NCBI GenBank assembly: GCA_018257865.1
Contig: JAEUBA010000014.1
Span: 124,001 to 188,000 of the forward strand
Direction: 5' to 3'
Length of the DNA: 64,000 nucleotides
From: Stereocaulon alpinum
Taxonomy: Eukaryota > Ascomycota > Lecanoromycetes > Lecanorales > Stereocaulaceae
Position numbers and translations under genes: made by a program. Under the pieces are notes generated by a model. That model made no database searches and was not told the origin of the DNA. It was given only the letters and a program-made list of their open reading frames with translations. How positions within the stretch are numbered: position 1 is the stretch's first letter; every line of letters begins with the position of its first letter. Below, one piece after another: positions 48,096 to 59,489 of the stretch.

Positions 48096-48543
48096 GGTAT
48101 GATCACACGGTGTCACAGCTGACGTCTTCTATGCTCGCGTTAGCAATATGTCTGACTGGTGGTAAATCTTGCTCACTGGATGGAGAAATCCACCCACTGA
48201 CTTGTCAACCTCCATGAAATGTCAACTACCCGGGCCACCCCAGAATAAGGCATAGAACTCGTCGTCTAAGAACCTAAAGATCTCCCGGAGATTACGGCTT
48301 TAGCATGCTTCGAGATTCATTCGCGCAGTCCCCACCTGCAGATTCAAGGCGTAATTGACAACCCAGGAGGTTTGCCATCTCGAGGGGTGGACCCTTCTAC
48401 GAGCACCGACCATAAAACTCGTCCGTCAGCACCACGTAGCGAAAGTGTTGTCTGACTCTACCACAAACATCATACACGCGACCTTTGTTCGTGACGGCGT
48501 CTAGCGCTAGTTTACGCAATCCAGCCTCATTGATAGAAAGGCT
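48096..48543. other. Right flank of TE block; promoter of the Rossmann-fold gene
   Basis: The first five bases are the right GGTAT duplication. Dinucleotide use returns at once to normal gene-space composition. No gene is seen. It should contain the promoter of the gene starting at 48544. Confidence 0.6.
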
Positions 48544-49469
48544 ATGAAGCTCATCGTCGCTGGAGCGTCAGGCTTCGTCGCCACCGAGGTCATTCGTCAG
48601 TGCCTGAGCATACCAAAGATTACCTCCGTAATCGCGGTTGCACGCCGCCCCATCTCTGCGCCCGTAAACCTCGTCCAGGGCGCCGACGCATCCAAGCTAC
48701 ACAGTGTCGTCCTCGACGACTACGATAGTTACCCCGACGGAGTAAGGCAGGAATTTGCTAACGCTGACGCCTGCATCTGGTACGCCATATGCTCCCTCCC
48801 CTCTCCCTCTATCTTTAACTTCACGTTTTCGTCTCTTACTCGCAAACCACGCCGCGTGATAGGTAAGAACGACGAGTCAATTGAATTATGCTAAAACCCT
48901 ACCGCCAAGGACCGTGGCTATTACACCGACCAAGTCGCGTGGCCTCGAATTCGATGAGGTGCGCCGTGTGTGTCATGACTACACGCTCGCCGGGCTTCAA
49001 GCCATGTTCGAGGCACGCGGCAAGAGTGTTAGCAACGCCGCGCCTCTTCGCTTTATGTATATGAGTGGCAGTGCAGCTGAGCGTGACCCAAAGGAGGCAC
49101 CAATGTTCATGTCAGAGTACCTTTTGATGCGTGTGAGTATCCTGGAGTAGAAGAGACCTCGCCAAGGCTGACGGTGAGGCGATCTATCAGGGCGAGACTG
49201 AGAACCAGGTCCTTGGGTTCGCAACGGAGCACAATGGCGCCGTGGAGGCGTGCGTGTCGAAGCCTGGGCTTATCACCACGCCGGGGCAGATTTTGAAGAC
49301 CATGACTGCTACGGTCTTGAAACATGTGCCATTTGTGCCAAGTGTAGAAGTCAAGGAAATCTCAGCTGCGATGCTTCACCAGGTTATGAATGGCTTCGAG
49401 AAGGAAACGCTTCAGAATGATGATCTGGTTAGAATAGGCCGCCAGGCACTTAGCGATGCGCAAGAATAA
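48544..49469 (+). CDS. NAD(P)-binding Rossmann-fold protein (atypical SDR/epimerase-like)
   Basis: Three exons, 48544-48779, 48910-49132 and 49191-49469, encoding 245 aa. The N-terminus MKLIVAGASGFVATEVIRQ is a Rossmann beta-alpha-beta start with a GxxGxxA glycine motif (the third glycine is Ala). Splicing the first intron (130 bp, donor GTACGCC, acceptor GCCAAG) joins ADACIW to TVAITPTKSRG; splicing the second (58 bp, GTGAGT...TATCAG) joins YLLMR to GETENQVLGF. This resembles fungal NmrA/HTATIP2-type atypical short-chain dehydrogenases of about 250 residues. The substrate is unknown and could even be regulatory. It lies ~450 bp from a RIP-mutated TE block but shows no premature stops itself. 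Confidence 0.82.
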
Positions 49470-49802
49470 GATTATGGCGGAACCTATAGAGTGTAACAGA
49501 ACCATAACCAGTCATACCACTTCAATTGCAAGCACAAGCAAGCGACATGAATTGATGCTAAACCGGGAGTTCTATAACGAGGGGGTGTGCAAGACTTGTA
49601 GTAGTAGTCAGAAGCTAAAGGAGTTTGCGGAAGGTAGCGGGGTCGAAACTGGAAGGATACCTCACGACACGCTTGGAATGGCTCAATGGTTCGAGTAGGA
49701 CCAGAACTGATATAGACATGACAGGCCAAATGTACTCAACCTCAGCCTCGACTCTTAATGTCCATCTAAGGTAAATTCCTCCGTCACACTCTACACTTGG
49801 GT
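49470..49802. other. Intergenic: RFT1 promoter region
   Basis: 333 bp between two plus-strand genes. Short overlapping frames on both strands have no domain content. Nothing else seen. Confidence 0.5.
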
Positions 49803-51643
49803 ATGGCAAGGGTCAAAGCTGACTCCGAACAAATAGATTATGCGGAACCTCCTCCCAAACGTCCAGTCTCGTCCAAATCGGCCTTGAGTGCTGCTTTCCT
49901 TGTCCTTAATCAAATCGGCACTCGAGCCCTCACTTTCGCTGTCAATCAGGTTCTGCTCCGCTACCTCTCTCCAAAAACGTACGGGGTGGCTACTCAGCTG
50001 GAGTTATTCTCGGTTTCAATTCTGTACTTCTCTCGCGAGAGTCTACGAGTAGCGCTGCAGCGGCAGCATGGGGACGATGATTCCGAGAAGGCCGAGCACG
50101 TTGATTGGAGAGGACCAGAGAAGGACCTCAGGCGGTCTGCCCTTAGCCATGGAACTACCAGAAGAATACAAGAGGTGGTAAACATTTCACATATAGCCTT
50201 CGGGCTCGGTGTTCCGTTAACAACGTTCTTCGCATGGCTTTACCTTCGGAGTGCTAACTCTGTAGTTCTTGCTACGGCTCACCTACAAAGCTCGCTCTAC
50301 ATATATGCCCTTGCTACGCTTTTGGAGTTGCTTATTGAGCCAGCGTTTGCCGTTGCCAAGCAGCAAATGCTGGACGGAACTCGCGTCTGGGCCGAATTTC
50401 GAGCGTCACTTACCAAATGTCTGGTAACCTGTGCCACAGCCATCTGGGCTAGTAGGGCCGGCCGTGACGTTGGCGTCCTCCCTTTTGCTATGGGTCAACT
50501 GAGCTATGCTGTCGTTCTCAACCTCGTCTATGTGTGGAACATCGTACCCATATGTAGTCAAAACGGCGCCTCTCTTCTTCCAAAGACTATCAATTCAAAC
50601 AGCACTTATCTCCTTTCACGCTTCTCCCGCCCTCTCATCACGATAGCTGCAACATTCTACGGCCAAGCCATCTTCAATCAGATCCTTACCTCCGGCGACA
50701 GCTACCTCATCGCCGCTTTAGCCACCCTTCCAGCACAAGGCGCCTACGCCCTAGCATCCAACTACGGTGGCCTTCTCGCACGCATGCTCTTCCAACCAAT
50801 AGAAGAAGCCTCTCGCTCCCTCTTCGGTCGTCTCCCAACCAAAGACTCACCACCAACCAAGTCCGCAAACAAACCCGTACAACAAGCTGTAACCCACCTA
50901 ACGAACACTCTCCACTTCTACAGCCTCCTCTCCCTCTTCGCCATCTCATTAGGCCCACCACTCTCCCCACTGCTCCTCCGCACCCTTGCCGGCATACGCT
51001 GGACCGTAACAGAAGCCCCAGCAGTCCTAGCCGCATACTGCTATCTTATCCCCCTCCTCGCCACCAACGGCATCCTCGAAGCCTTCGTAAGCGCCGTAGC
51101 AACTCCCGCACAAATCCGCGCCCAGAGCTCCTGGAAAGTCGCACAGCTCTGCGCCTTCGCTGGTACGAGCTTTATCGCTTTAAAGATAGTACATATGGAC
51201 GCCCCAGGCTTGGTCGTCGCGAACGCAGTAACGATGATCTCTCGAATAGCGTGGAGTTGGGGTTTTGTACAAGGATATTTGGGGACTTTTGCGGGCGGTG
51301 ACGGTGGAAGGGGATTGAGGATTCCGGATATGGTGCCTTCGCTGGGCAGTCTGGCGGTTGGGGCGGGTGCGAGGGGGTGTTTGAGTTTTATTTTGGATCA
51401 TGGAGCTAATGTTGGGGTGGGCGAGCTGGTGCAGAGTACGGTTGTTGTGGGGGGTTGTGGGGTTGGAGTGTGAGTTATTACTCTCTCTTGATTGGATTTG
51501 ATGATACTGATACCGGTCATAGGATATTCTTCGAGCGCCATTTCCTCATCTCAATGATACCCGAAGCTGCAATTGATCGGTTCCCGATCTTGCAACACGT
51601 AACCGGAACACGAAAAGATGCGGACGAAAAGAAACAGCAATAG
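49803..51643 (+). CDS. RFT1: RFT1-family oligosaccharide translocation protein
   Basis: Two exons, 49803-51469 and 51523-51643, encoding 595 aa. The N-terminal membrane region SALSAAFLVLNQIGTRALTFAVNQVLLRYLSPKTYGVATQLELFSVSILYFSRESLR is the RFT1 hallmark and is followed by more than ten hydrophobic segments in the MOP/MurJ-like fold. The 53-bp intron (GTGAGT...TCATAG, phase 2) joins VGV to IFFERHFLISMIPEAAIDRF, the conserved C-terminus. RFT1 is an ER membrane protein needed for Man5GlcNAc2-PP-dolichol to support N-glycosylation; whether it is the flippase itself is debated. The ATG at 49803 is the first in frame. Confidence 0.93.
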
Positions 51644-51732
51644 ATCTATAGATTTCTATCCATCTATCTCTGTTCTATCATCTTACTTGATACCCAACAC
51701 AAACTGTTTCCGCCCATGATTCGTCAATCATA

Positions 51733-53517
51733 CTAATCAAACCGAATCTTAGTCCCCTCCCTCTTCTCCCCAACCCCAACCTCCTTATAAAAAGCCCCAT
51801 AAGCCTCATGCCCCTTCTTCTTAACCGTAGTCCCAAACCTCAACAAATCCTCCGGAATCACCTGCCCCGCAGCCCTCAACACATTAATCAGCGCCCCCGA
51901 CTGCGCTTTATCATGTTCCGTAAACAACGTGATCGCTAACCCCTCCGCACCGGCTCGTCCTGTGCGCCCAATGCGATGGACGTAGTCTTCTACTGTTAAA
52001 GGGAATGTGACGTTGATGACGACTTTGACGGCTGGGATATCGAGGCCTCGGGCTGCGACGTCTGTGGCCACGAGTAAGGGGCATTGGCCGGACTTGAAGC
52101 TTTCTAAGCTGGCGGAGCGAGCGGACTGTCCCATGTCGCCGTGGATGCCTGCGACTCTTAGACCTCGCTGTCGTAGGAACCCTTCGACGCGGGCGGCTTC
52201 TTTCTTGTAGAGGCAGAAGACTAGGATGCGATCGTTTTGGTTCTTGGGTCCTTGATGTTGTTTTAGGATTTGTAAGAGGCGCTGCTCTTTGCCGCGGGGA
52301 TCGACGACTTCGACGAGTTGTTTTATTTTCGTGTTGGCTCTTAGCTCGCCGGTGGGGTTGTCGGCGCCGATGGAGATGTGGACGGGGTTTTTCATGAAGG
52401 TGGCTGCCAGGTCTCTTACAGAGGGCGGCCAGGTGGCTGTGAACATGAGTGTTTGTCTCCCTTTTGGAGATGTGGCGGAGATGATCTTGCGGATCTCCTC
52501 TTCGAAGCCTTTGTCTAGCATGCGGTCTGCTTCGTCTAGGACCAGGTAGTCCACGTTGCTCAGATCTGCGGCACCCTCGTTGATCAGGTCGTTGAGACGG
52601 CCAGGTGTAGCGACGACAATGTGTGCAGTCTTCAGGGCTGCACGTTGAGTGTCTTTAGGTACGCCACCATAGACGCACACGGTTTTGAGGAGGGCGGGTG
52701 CGGCCAGCGTTTCGATTTGAGTGTGGATCTGGACGGCGAGTTCGCGGGTTGGGGAGACTATTGCTGCTTTTGCTGGGGCGCGAGGTTTGGATAGTGAAGA
52801 ATTTATCATGGAATGTATGCAAGGAACGCCAAATGCGAGTGTTTTGCCAGAACCTGTTTCTGCTACACCAATCATATCGCGGCCAGAGAGGAGGAATGGC
52901 CATGCAGCCGATTGAATGGGTGTGGGTGCTTCGAAGGCTGCGAAAGGGGAAGAGTCGGATGTGGGTAGGTATGAAAATTTGGTGATAGGACGGAGCATCG
53001 AAGAGGAAGGCTCATTGATCGTGATGAAGTTGGTCCGGAGGAAGTCGTCGATTTCGGATTGAGGGAGTGCTGTGAGTGCTGGATCTTCTTTGTAGCCTGG
53101 CGTTGGATCTGGAAGGGACTTGGGTCTTTCCTGATTAGAATCCTTTGTGGCATTAGTCTGTCCGTCTATAGGCTCTAGTATGATAGCCTTCCCATTGCTC
53201 TCTTTGCTCTCTACCTTCAATCGAGCCTTCTCTGCTTTGCGCGCCGCTTTCGCGAGAGCTTCTACCGCTTCATGTGATCCATTGGTTTCTGTTGCACTTG
53301 TCATAGGGTCTATGACTTTTTCGTTCGTGTCTTTCTCCGTCCCTAACTTCTTCAACTTTTTCGCCTCCCTTCGTTCCTCTTTCGAGGGTTTGGTTGCTGC
53401 TTCCTTGTTTTTACTGCTAGAGTCATGCCTTCCGTTTTCGCGTTTGCGCTTCTTGTTCTTCTTCTTCTCGGTGGTATTACTATCACTCAAGGCTTTGAAG
53501 AGTACGTTCTCTGTCAT
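51733..53517 (-). CDS. DBP3: DEAD-box ATP-dependent RNA helicase DBP3
   Basis: Single exon, 594 aa, from an ATG at 53517. It has a Lys-rich N-terminal nucleolar-type region (residues 1-60), a Q-motif region (FEAPTPIQ at 195-202), motif I AETGSGKT (219-226), Ia PTREL (256-260), Ib TPGR (304-307), II DEAD (328-331) and III TAT (360-362), then ATDVAARGLDI and HRIGRTGRAG in the second RecA domain. The arrangement and K-rich head match DBP3, which acts in 60S subunit biogenesis and 27S pre-rRNA processing in the nucleolus. It is convergent with RFT1, with 89 bp between stop codons. All catalytic motifs are intact. Confidence 0.94.
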   Translation of the reverse strand: MTENVLFKALSDSNTTEKKKNKKRKRENGRHDSSSKNKEAATKPSKEERREAKKLKKLGTEKDTNEKVIDPMTSATETNGSHEAVEALAKAARKAEKARLKVESKESNGKAIILEPIDGQTNATKDSNQERPKSLPDPTPGYKEDPALTALPQSEIDDFLRTNFITINEPSSSMLRPITKFSYLPTSDSSPFAAFEAPTPIQSAAWPFLLSGRDMIGVAETGSGKTLAFGVPCIHSMINSSLSKPRAPAKAAIVSPTRELAVQIHTQIETLAAPALLKTVCVYGGVPKDTQRAALKTAHIVVATPGRLNDLINEGAADLSNVDYLVLDEADRMLDKGFEEEIRKIISATSPKGRQTLMFTATWPPSVRDLAATFMKNPVHISIGADNPTGELRANTKIKQLVEVVDPRGKEQRLLQILKQHQGPKNQNDRILVFCLYKKEAARVEGFLRQRGLRVAGIHGDMGQSARSASLESFKSGQCPLLVATDVAARGLDIPAVKVVINVTFPLTVEDYVHRIGRTGRAGAEGLAITLFTEHDKAQSGALINVLRAAGQVIPEDLLRFGTTVKKKGHEAYGAFYKEVGVGEKREGTKIRFD

Positions 53518-54687
53518 TGCAAAGTAATGCGACTGTGAGGGATACAGCCAACTCTCTGTCTCAAATGAAATTGGGAAAAGCTCGAAGCCAAGAGGCAGGT
53601 CTGCCGAAGAGCCCTAGTACTTCGTTCTATTCATCAGAATTTTCGGTAAAGCCAGCCGCACCCGCGCAAGCCTCCTAGTAATCAACCTACGTACCTTATT
53701 TCTACAAGCGCCAAAAACCTAAGAGGTGGAGCTTTAATAGCCTCAAAGAACATGAGCAGATATATATTGGAGGCGTATAAAGAATACGTACGGCTTATCT
53801 GAAGATAAGCCAAATGCTAGGATTACTGAGTGTGGTAAAAGATGTTGTATTCTTCTACAGTGAAAATCTAGCTGAGTAGCATGATTGGGAATGCTTGCTA
53901 AGCTATTGCTAAGCAAGCCTCCATTCGCAATGCGCATCATAAGCGTGCTATTGCTGAGCAACTCTTCATTCCGTGACAATCCGCAGCACCAGACGGTCAC
54001 TGTAGAGCGTTGAGAGCCTAGAGGGGGCGGGGCACTGAACTATAAGGCGTCTGAGGGTTACTACTAGCTAGTCTGGAGGAGCTGAGACCCGAGAATGTCA
54101 GCGTTGCAAGGCCTAGTTTTTCAAGTCTGCTGCCATCGAAACACCTTGAAAGGCATTGGCCCCAGATGTGTTGCGCACCGTACAGTCAGCCTACCATCCT
54201 GGCTGCCTATTGAGCCTTTAATGATGACAACCTTACGAGATGTAAAGGCTTTTACGTATATCAAGCTATCCGTGCATGTCAGATCACGTTAAGGTCCTTA
54301 CCTCACACGGGCCATGCATGTCAGATCACACCTGGGGCCAGCCAAGACCAATTGGTTGAGCCGGAGCCGAATTGTACCAGATTTGTGGCGAGATCCCACC
54401 TGGCAGCTAGAGCCTACCTTGAGCTCGCCCGATTACAGTGCCTGGACACCAATGGGACGCGGTTCGGAATAATACCATTGACTCAAATATGCCAAGAAAC
54501 CACCTTAGACTGCACGAGGCGCCTAAGGCACTACGGAACACGTGTAATCCTAAAGTACCTTTATAGCGCCGGTGATCCCATCCTCAGCCCGTTGCTCATG
54601 TCATCATGGTAAACATCCCAATATCTCGCCAGACCAAATGCAAAATCTCCGTCTGACAGTCCATCCTTGCCCACATTTGATGCCATA
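53518..54687. other. Divergent intergenic region: DBP3 / Zn2Cys6 regulator
   Basis: About 1.2 kb with no supported gene. It contains a palindrome CTTATCTGAAGATAAG (about 53793-53808), a TTGCTAAGC repeat pair near 53895-53915, and a 14-bp direct repeat GCATGTCAGATCAC at about 54274 and 54315. It must hold the promoters of both flanking genes. Confidence 0.5.
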
Positions 54688-57088
54688 ATGTATGCCTTTC
54701 CCTCGCAGACTCAAGCCGCTCACCACGCAACACGCACTTCTCCTCCACCAAATACCATTCCTTCGCCTTCCCATAGTCCTCACACAAACGGTTATCAGGC
54801 TACAGCCTCTTCAGGACGCAAACAGGCGTGTTATAATTGCAGACAACGTAAGAAAAAGTGTGATGTGAGGCCAGTCTGCTCTTCTCAAATTCCAATATCG
54901 CTCTTCTTGACCGTACTGACATCACTGTCCCGAAGGCACAACTACCAGTATGCACTGGATGCATGAAAAGCGGTGCAAGATGCACATATCTGCCTACGTC
55001 CGTGGGCAGCATCACAGATCAATTCTTCCAAGCACACACCAGCTGGGCTTTACCAAACAACGACCCGTTCTTCTCCCTGGCTGGGCCTACAACCTCTTCG
55101 CCTCCCGTCTCCACTCAACAAGCGGCGGAAAACCTCGTGAACATTCCACTACCACTGGCATGGGATTTCAACCTGGCCTCAAACATTTTTCAGCCCACTT
55201 ATTCCCCTGTCAGATCTAATCCTCAGACCACATCAGGCGCAAACGCTCTTGAACAAACTCCAGGTCCTGTTGGAGGTTTCTCAAGTACAAAACAGCCGCA
55301 TTCCAGGTCTGAAGACGACTCCTCCCCAGGAGACTCATCTAACGGGGGATCTGACCGCGTTCACTCCGCCACAGAAACATCTGTAAGTCTAGTTTCAGAC
55401 CCAAACCAGGATAACGATATGCGAGACTTTCAGGCACACCAATCACAAGGAGGACCCCAGGCGAGAGGTTTGAATACATTAAACCTGCAACTGCAGGTGG
55501 GCCAACCTAGTGGTGGCAAGGAATTACTGCCACTTACAGGCTTGCCAGCTGTACACCCTGCGGAATTCGGCAAGGCTGAAAGATCAAGCGTCTTGCCTGA
55601 CGAATTGCTACCTTCTACTCCTACGATCTTAGAACTCATACATACCTTCTTCTCACGCTGTCATCATCTGTTACCTTGCATTCATCATCAATCTTTCCTA
55701 AAGCGCTTCATGCAAGGTGGCCGCTCCATAGCGTCAGATCCCCTGGTTTGGACAGTGTTGGCAGTCGCAGCACCAGCCCACCATGTCCAGCAAATCCAGG
55801 CACAACAGCAAGTGTGGCTCGCCCGGGCGCGATTGCTTTTCGATAAGAACGTGGGCCAAAGCATGTCAACTACGCAGTCACTGCAGGCTGCGGTCTGGTT
55901 GGCATTTCAAGCTTGGATATCTGCAGACTTGACCGAAGCTTGGTTTCTCGTGGGAAAAGCTTGTCGAATTGCCAATGTATTGAGACTCGATCGGATAGAC
56001 TCCTCCCGACCCAAACAGCTCATCTCCATGGCACCTGGACCGCGGAACGCAATAGAGATCGAAGAACAGCGCAAAGTGATGTGGTCGCTCCTGTATATTG
56101 AGCGATCCCTTGCTTGCCTGGGAGGATTTGTTCTGGGTATCGACGAGCGATTCTTTCAGGTCAATTATCCGATGGACGATAGGATATTTCAAACTATGAA
56201 TAGCAGCGTAAGTCCTTCTGATCGTCATGTTCGGTCTTCTGTCCTGGTAATATCTTCCATTTGGACCGTGATACTCGTCATTAATTTCTCGATGCTTTCG
56301 AACATTATCTCTAACACTGATGCTCGTAGGATCAACCATCCCAAATAAGCTCCGAGGCTTTCAATATGGATCTCAACTCATTACTCAACCTCGGCGTAAT
56401 GCAAAGGCTCGGCTTACATCCTACCCTTGATCACATATTCCGGGCATCGGTCCTGCTGGGCCGTATCATGAACCTTCACAACGATCTCCACACGAGCCGC
56501 AATGACGAACAATTCAAGAAGGAATTTACGCAATTGGAAACTGGTACCGCTTTGTTCGAATTTACGCTATCACGGTTTGCTACAGGCCAACAAAATTCGG
56601 AAACCGAAGGAAAGGATCTATGGCTGTTTTACTGGCTACATGCACTTGTCCAGACCTGCACAATTCTCCTCTACCATCCGCTTGCATCGTCTCAACCTTC
56701 GAACACGAGCGCACACCACGGCGCACCTCAAGATGAAGGCAAGAATGATCCCAACTTTCAGCGCTGCCTCCACGCAGCCCGGCAGTTCCTCTCAGTGGTC
56801 AAACGCGCGGTAAGCCAATCAGTCGACATCCTCAGAAATCCGTTCCTGGCCACAGCGCTCTTCCTATGTGGCCGCTTCATCGCGATTACGTGGCACGACG
56901 AGCAGGAACACTCTGATCGCGACGACATCGATATCATACTGCTCCTCGTGGATCGCATCGGCGAGGTTTGGGAACCTCTGGCGAAGAAATTTCGCAAGGC
57001 GATCTTGAGGGATCTGATGATGGATCGAGATGAGGCAAGGCGGATGTTGGTGGGCACGGGATGCTATTCTAGTGTCGAGTGTGCTTGA
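54688..57088 (+). CDS. Zn2Cys6 fungal-specific transcription factor
   Basis: Three exons, 54688-54864, 54936-56207 and 56330-57088, encoding 735 aa. The zinc cluster is split by the first intron (71 bp, donor GTGAGG, acceptor CCGAAG): C48, C51 and C58 lie in exon 1 (ACYNCRQRKKKCD) and C65, C68 and C75 in exon 2 (CTGCMKSGARC). Together they give a complete C6 binuclear cluster for binding CGG-type half sites. Residues ~240-450 resemble the fungal_trans middle homology region (LIHTFFSRCHHLLPCIHHQSF; ACRIANVLRLDRID). The second intron is 122 bp (GTAAGT...CTCGTAG). It lies beside a thioesterase, an MFS pump and a P450, so a pathway-specific regulator is a reasonable inference. Confidence 0.9.
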
Positions 57089-57418
57089 ACTTCACTCATG
57101 TGTGTTGAATGCGCAATTCTTCGATGATGTAAAGAGTGTGAATATTCTTTCTCGCCAGGGCAGATAGTGGCTGCGCAAAAGGGATCGGGCCGCTGCTCCT
57201 GGTTTGCCAGCCATCATGGTTACGCGCTATTCCTTGGATTTCATGAAGCGGAACACAAAATTTCCACGGGTATACGGTTTTTAGCGTAGGGGTAGAGCTT
57301 GTTGAACGTCATACACACCTGCGCAGACCTATTGCTGCGCTCTGGGTGTTCGCCAATAGATTTCGCAATTGAGTGTGACAAACAACAGTATGCATCGGTG
57401 TTCTCGACGTGTCTCACT
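57089..57418. other. Intergenic, convergent gene ends
   Basis: 330 bp between the convergent 3' ends of the regulator and the thioesterase. Nothing beyond presumed 3' UTRs is seen. Confidence 0.5.
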
Positions 57419-58546
57419 TCATACGCCATCTGACCTATTGGGAGCCTCAAGCATCTCGCACGCGCTGTAGAGCTGCGTTGCAGTTGCTATAACCTGCATA
57501 GAAATGTTGTAAGATAACAGATTTCTTGATTACTGCAATTACAGGGTGACGAGGGAAGAGACTGACATTTTCTGGCCAAAAGACGCCATAATGGTGGCCC
57601 GGTAGATCAAGAACAGCAATTATCAGCTGGGGATCGTAGTCTTCCCAGCCAAGGTGGGGACTATCACGAGCTACATCAACTCTGGAAATCATTTCGCTCC
57701 CTGTGGAGGCAGGCGAAACCGGCACTTTCTCTTGACAGCGAAGGAGCACAGTTCGTGGCGGTTGGTGGCGCTCCGAGACCTTGTCATCGTAGTTGAACTC
57801 AATCTTGGAATCGTCGTGGGTCCAACATTTGCTCGTGTCTTCCGTAGGTGTCGCTGTTCCGCTGGACCAGCGATCTGGATTTGAGTCCAGCCCTTCCAGA
57901 GTCAAGTCCCGTATCGTCACTGACGCGCTCTCGATTTTCCATTTGAGGGACAAAGAGATTGAGTCAGACGTTCGTGGCCAGGTGGGTATCTCCCATTGCT
58001 CAGCCATTCTTGCAGATTGCTTCATCATGGCAGAGCATAGCATCCTGATCTCCGGTCTACAGCGATCCCCAAGGAAAGGCTTCTCGTGCGCTATGTTGCT
58101 CATGTGTTTCTTTACAGATCCAGGGTAGATGCCATCTATCATGACAAGGCCCAAGACAGTGAGGTCCGTCTGTTCACGGCTCAAGATGCTGGCAATTTCA
58201 AGAGAGACCAAGCTACCGAATGACCAACCTGATGAGTCAATATCAACAAGGGTGTCTCCGATTGATAGATACCAAACGGAAACTTCTCACCTCCCAAGAT
58301 GAATTCGCCTGCTGGTATACTGGACCGGATTAGCTCGATATAGATCCTGGCCATGGCATGAATCCCGCCTGGCCACGGCCGCCCGGAGTAGAAATGCGGG
58401 TTGTGAATGGCATACACTGTGCGCTGCAAAGACGGCAAACAATGGTAACCGAAAGTCGTGCCTCCGCCGTCATGAATCAAAACAAGGGGAGCATTGCGTT
58501 GTCTAGATAAAGGGGCAGCTTGAACGAGAGACGGATTGTTTTCCAT
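57419..58546 (-). CDS. Stand-alone polyketide/NRPS-type thioesterase
   Basis: Three exons on minus: 58546-58291, 58228-57567 and 57493-57419, giving 330 aa. The N-terminal APLVLIHDGGGTTFGYHCL is typical of fungal synthase-type thioesterase domains. The first intron (62 bp) splits the nucleophile elbow; splicing gives GGWSFGS with Ser88 as nucleophile. VLGLVMIDGIYPG supplies the Asp region and LDLPGHHYGVFWPEN the His. The last intron (73 bp, GTCAGT...ATGCAG) replaces a non-family tail by VIATATQLYSACEMLEA, a better family C-terminus. It probably releases or edits polyketide or peptide chains bound to a carrier protein. It is divergent from the MFS gene. The ATG at 58546 is chosen since upstream in-frame codons lack an ATG. 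Confidence 0.86.
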
Positions 58547-59489
58547 GTTCTCATCAGCAACGAGAGTAGAAGAGCGCAAGAGCAACAAGTCTCAACAGCA
58601 AGATTTGTTTCCTTAATGAATACTGTCGCCTTCGTCAATGAAGGCTCCGCGAGAATCGCGCATGCTGTCTTATATACGATGAGAGGTACTAACAAGGGGC
58701 CAGAGACATGGAAATCCGGAGTCCACCACCGCCCTCCTTGCAAATTGATCAGCTTTCTCGCCATCGTTAAGCATTCCTTTCCCTGTCAGCTAAGCTTACT
58801 GACCGACACGTCCCACCTTGCCAGGAATCTGTCTAGTGGCAATGCTGCCGCAACGGGTGTTACAGCTTTAAAAGCCCCGCGAAGAGCTGACAGCGTCTGG
58901 AAGTGCCCGAAAATCATCATAGCGATGTTTCAGCTGAGGTAATGTCTGATCCTGAAGCCACATTAGATCGCAAATTCGGTGATGGGACCAGTAGATGACG
59001 ATGTTAACTCACGGGGCTTGGCTGACGGAACACGTTGCCCGATATAGTCAGTGCTAGCGGGCGCTAGCGGGCGTCTTGCGGGCGGGAATGGCGGATGGCG
59101 GCGACGCTAGTAAAGTAACCTTAGATTATCTGAGTAGGAGGAGTATTCGGCTTTCGCTCATTGATAAAAACCGTTAGCTTACTACGTAATAAGGCATTTG
59201 AACGCGGATGAGAAATCAATCAATACCAGGGCGGCGCAATGGTTTCACCGGTGCGCAGATCCTTCTACGACTGCATGGCGTGTTGCCAGGGGACCGCGCG
59301 CTGGACGAGCAGCTGTACTTTTTTCCTCCTTCCAACGTTCAGCCTCTAAATTATTTCATTTCTTCTTCTTATTCCTTGTAAACGATCGTGTATCACGCTT
59401 TTGAATCCTTCAATGTACCCTCTCCTTATGTGATAGCTCCCTTTTCTACTAAGGAGGCTCCCCATCTTCTCACCTAAAGCTAAATCTAT
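58547..59489. promoter_or_regulatory. Bidirectional promoter: thioesterase / MFS exporter
   Basis: 943 bp between divergent start codons. It contains a GC-rich island at about 59050-59110 with three direct GCGGGCG repeats, plus several CGG triplets that could be half sites for a Zn2Cys6 regulator. A pyrimidine-rich tract (about 59308-59390) lies upstream of the MFS start. No gene is supported inside. Confidence 0.5.
59057..59084 (+). promoter_or_regulatory. Three helically phased GCGGGCG direct repeats
   Basis: GCGGGCG occurs at 59057-59063, 59067-59073 and 59078-59084, spaced 10 and 11 bp start to start. The first two are part of a repeated GCTAGCGGGC. They sit about 0.5 kb from each divergent start. 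Protein binding is inference. Confidence 0.5.

Noticed and set aside
49797..49802. TTG start six bases before the RFT1 ATG
   Set aside because: Non-ATG initiation has no support; the ATG at 49803 fits the family.
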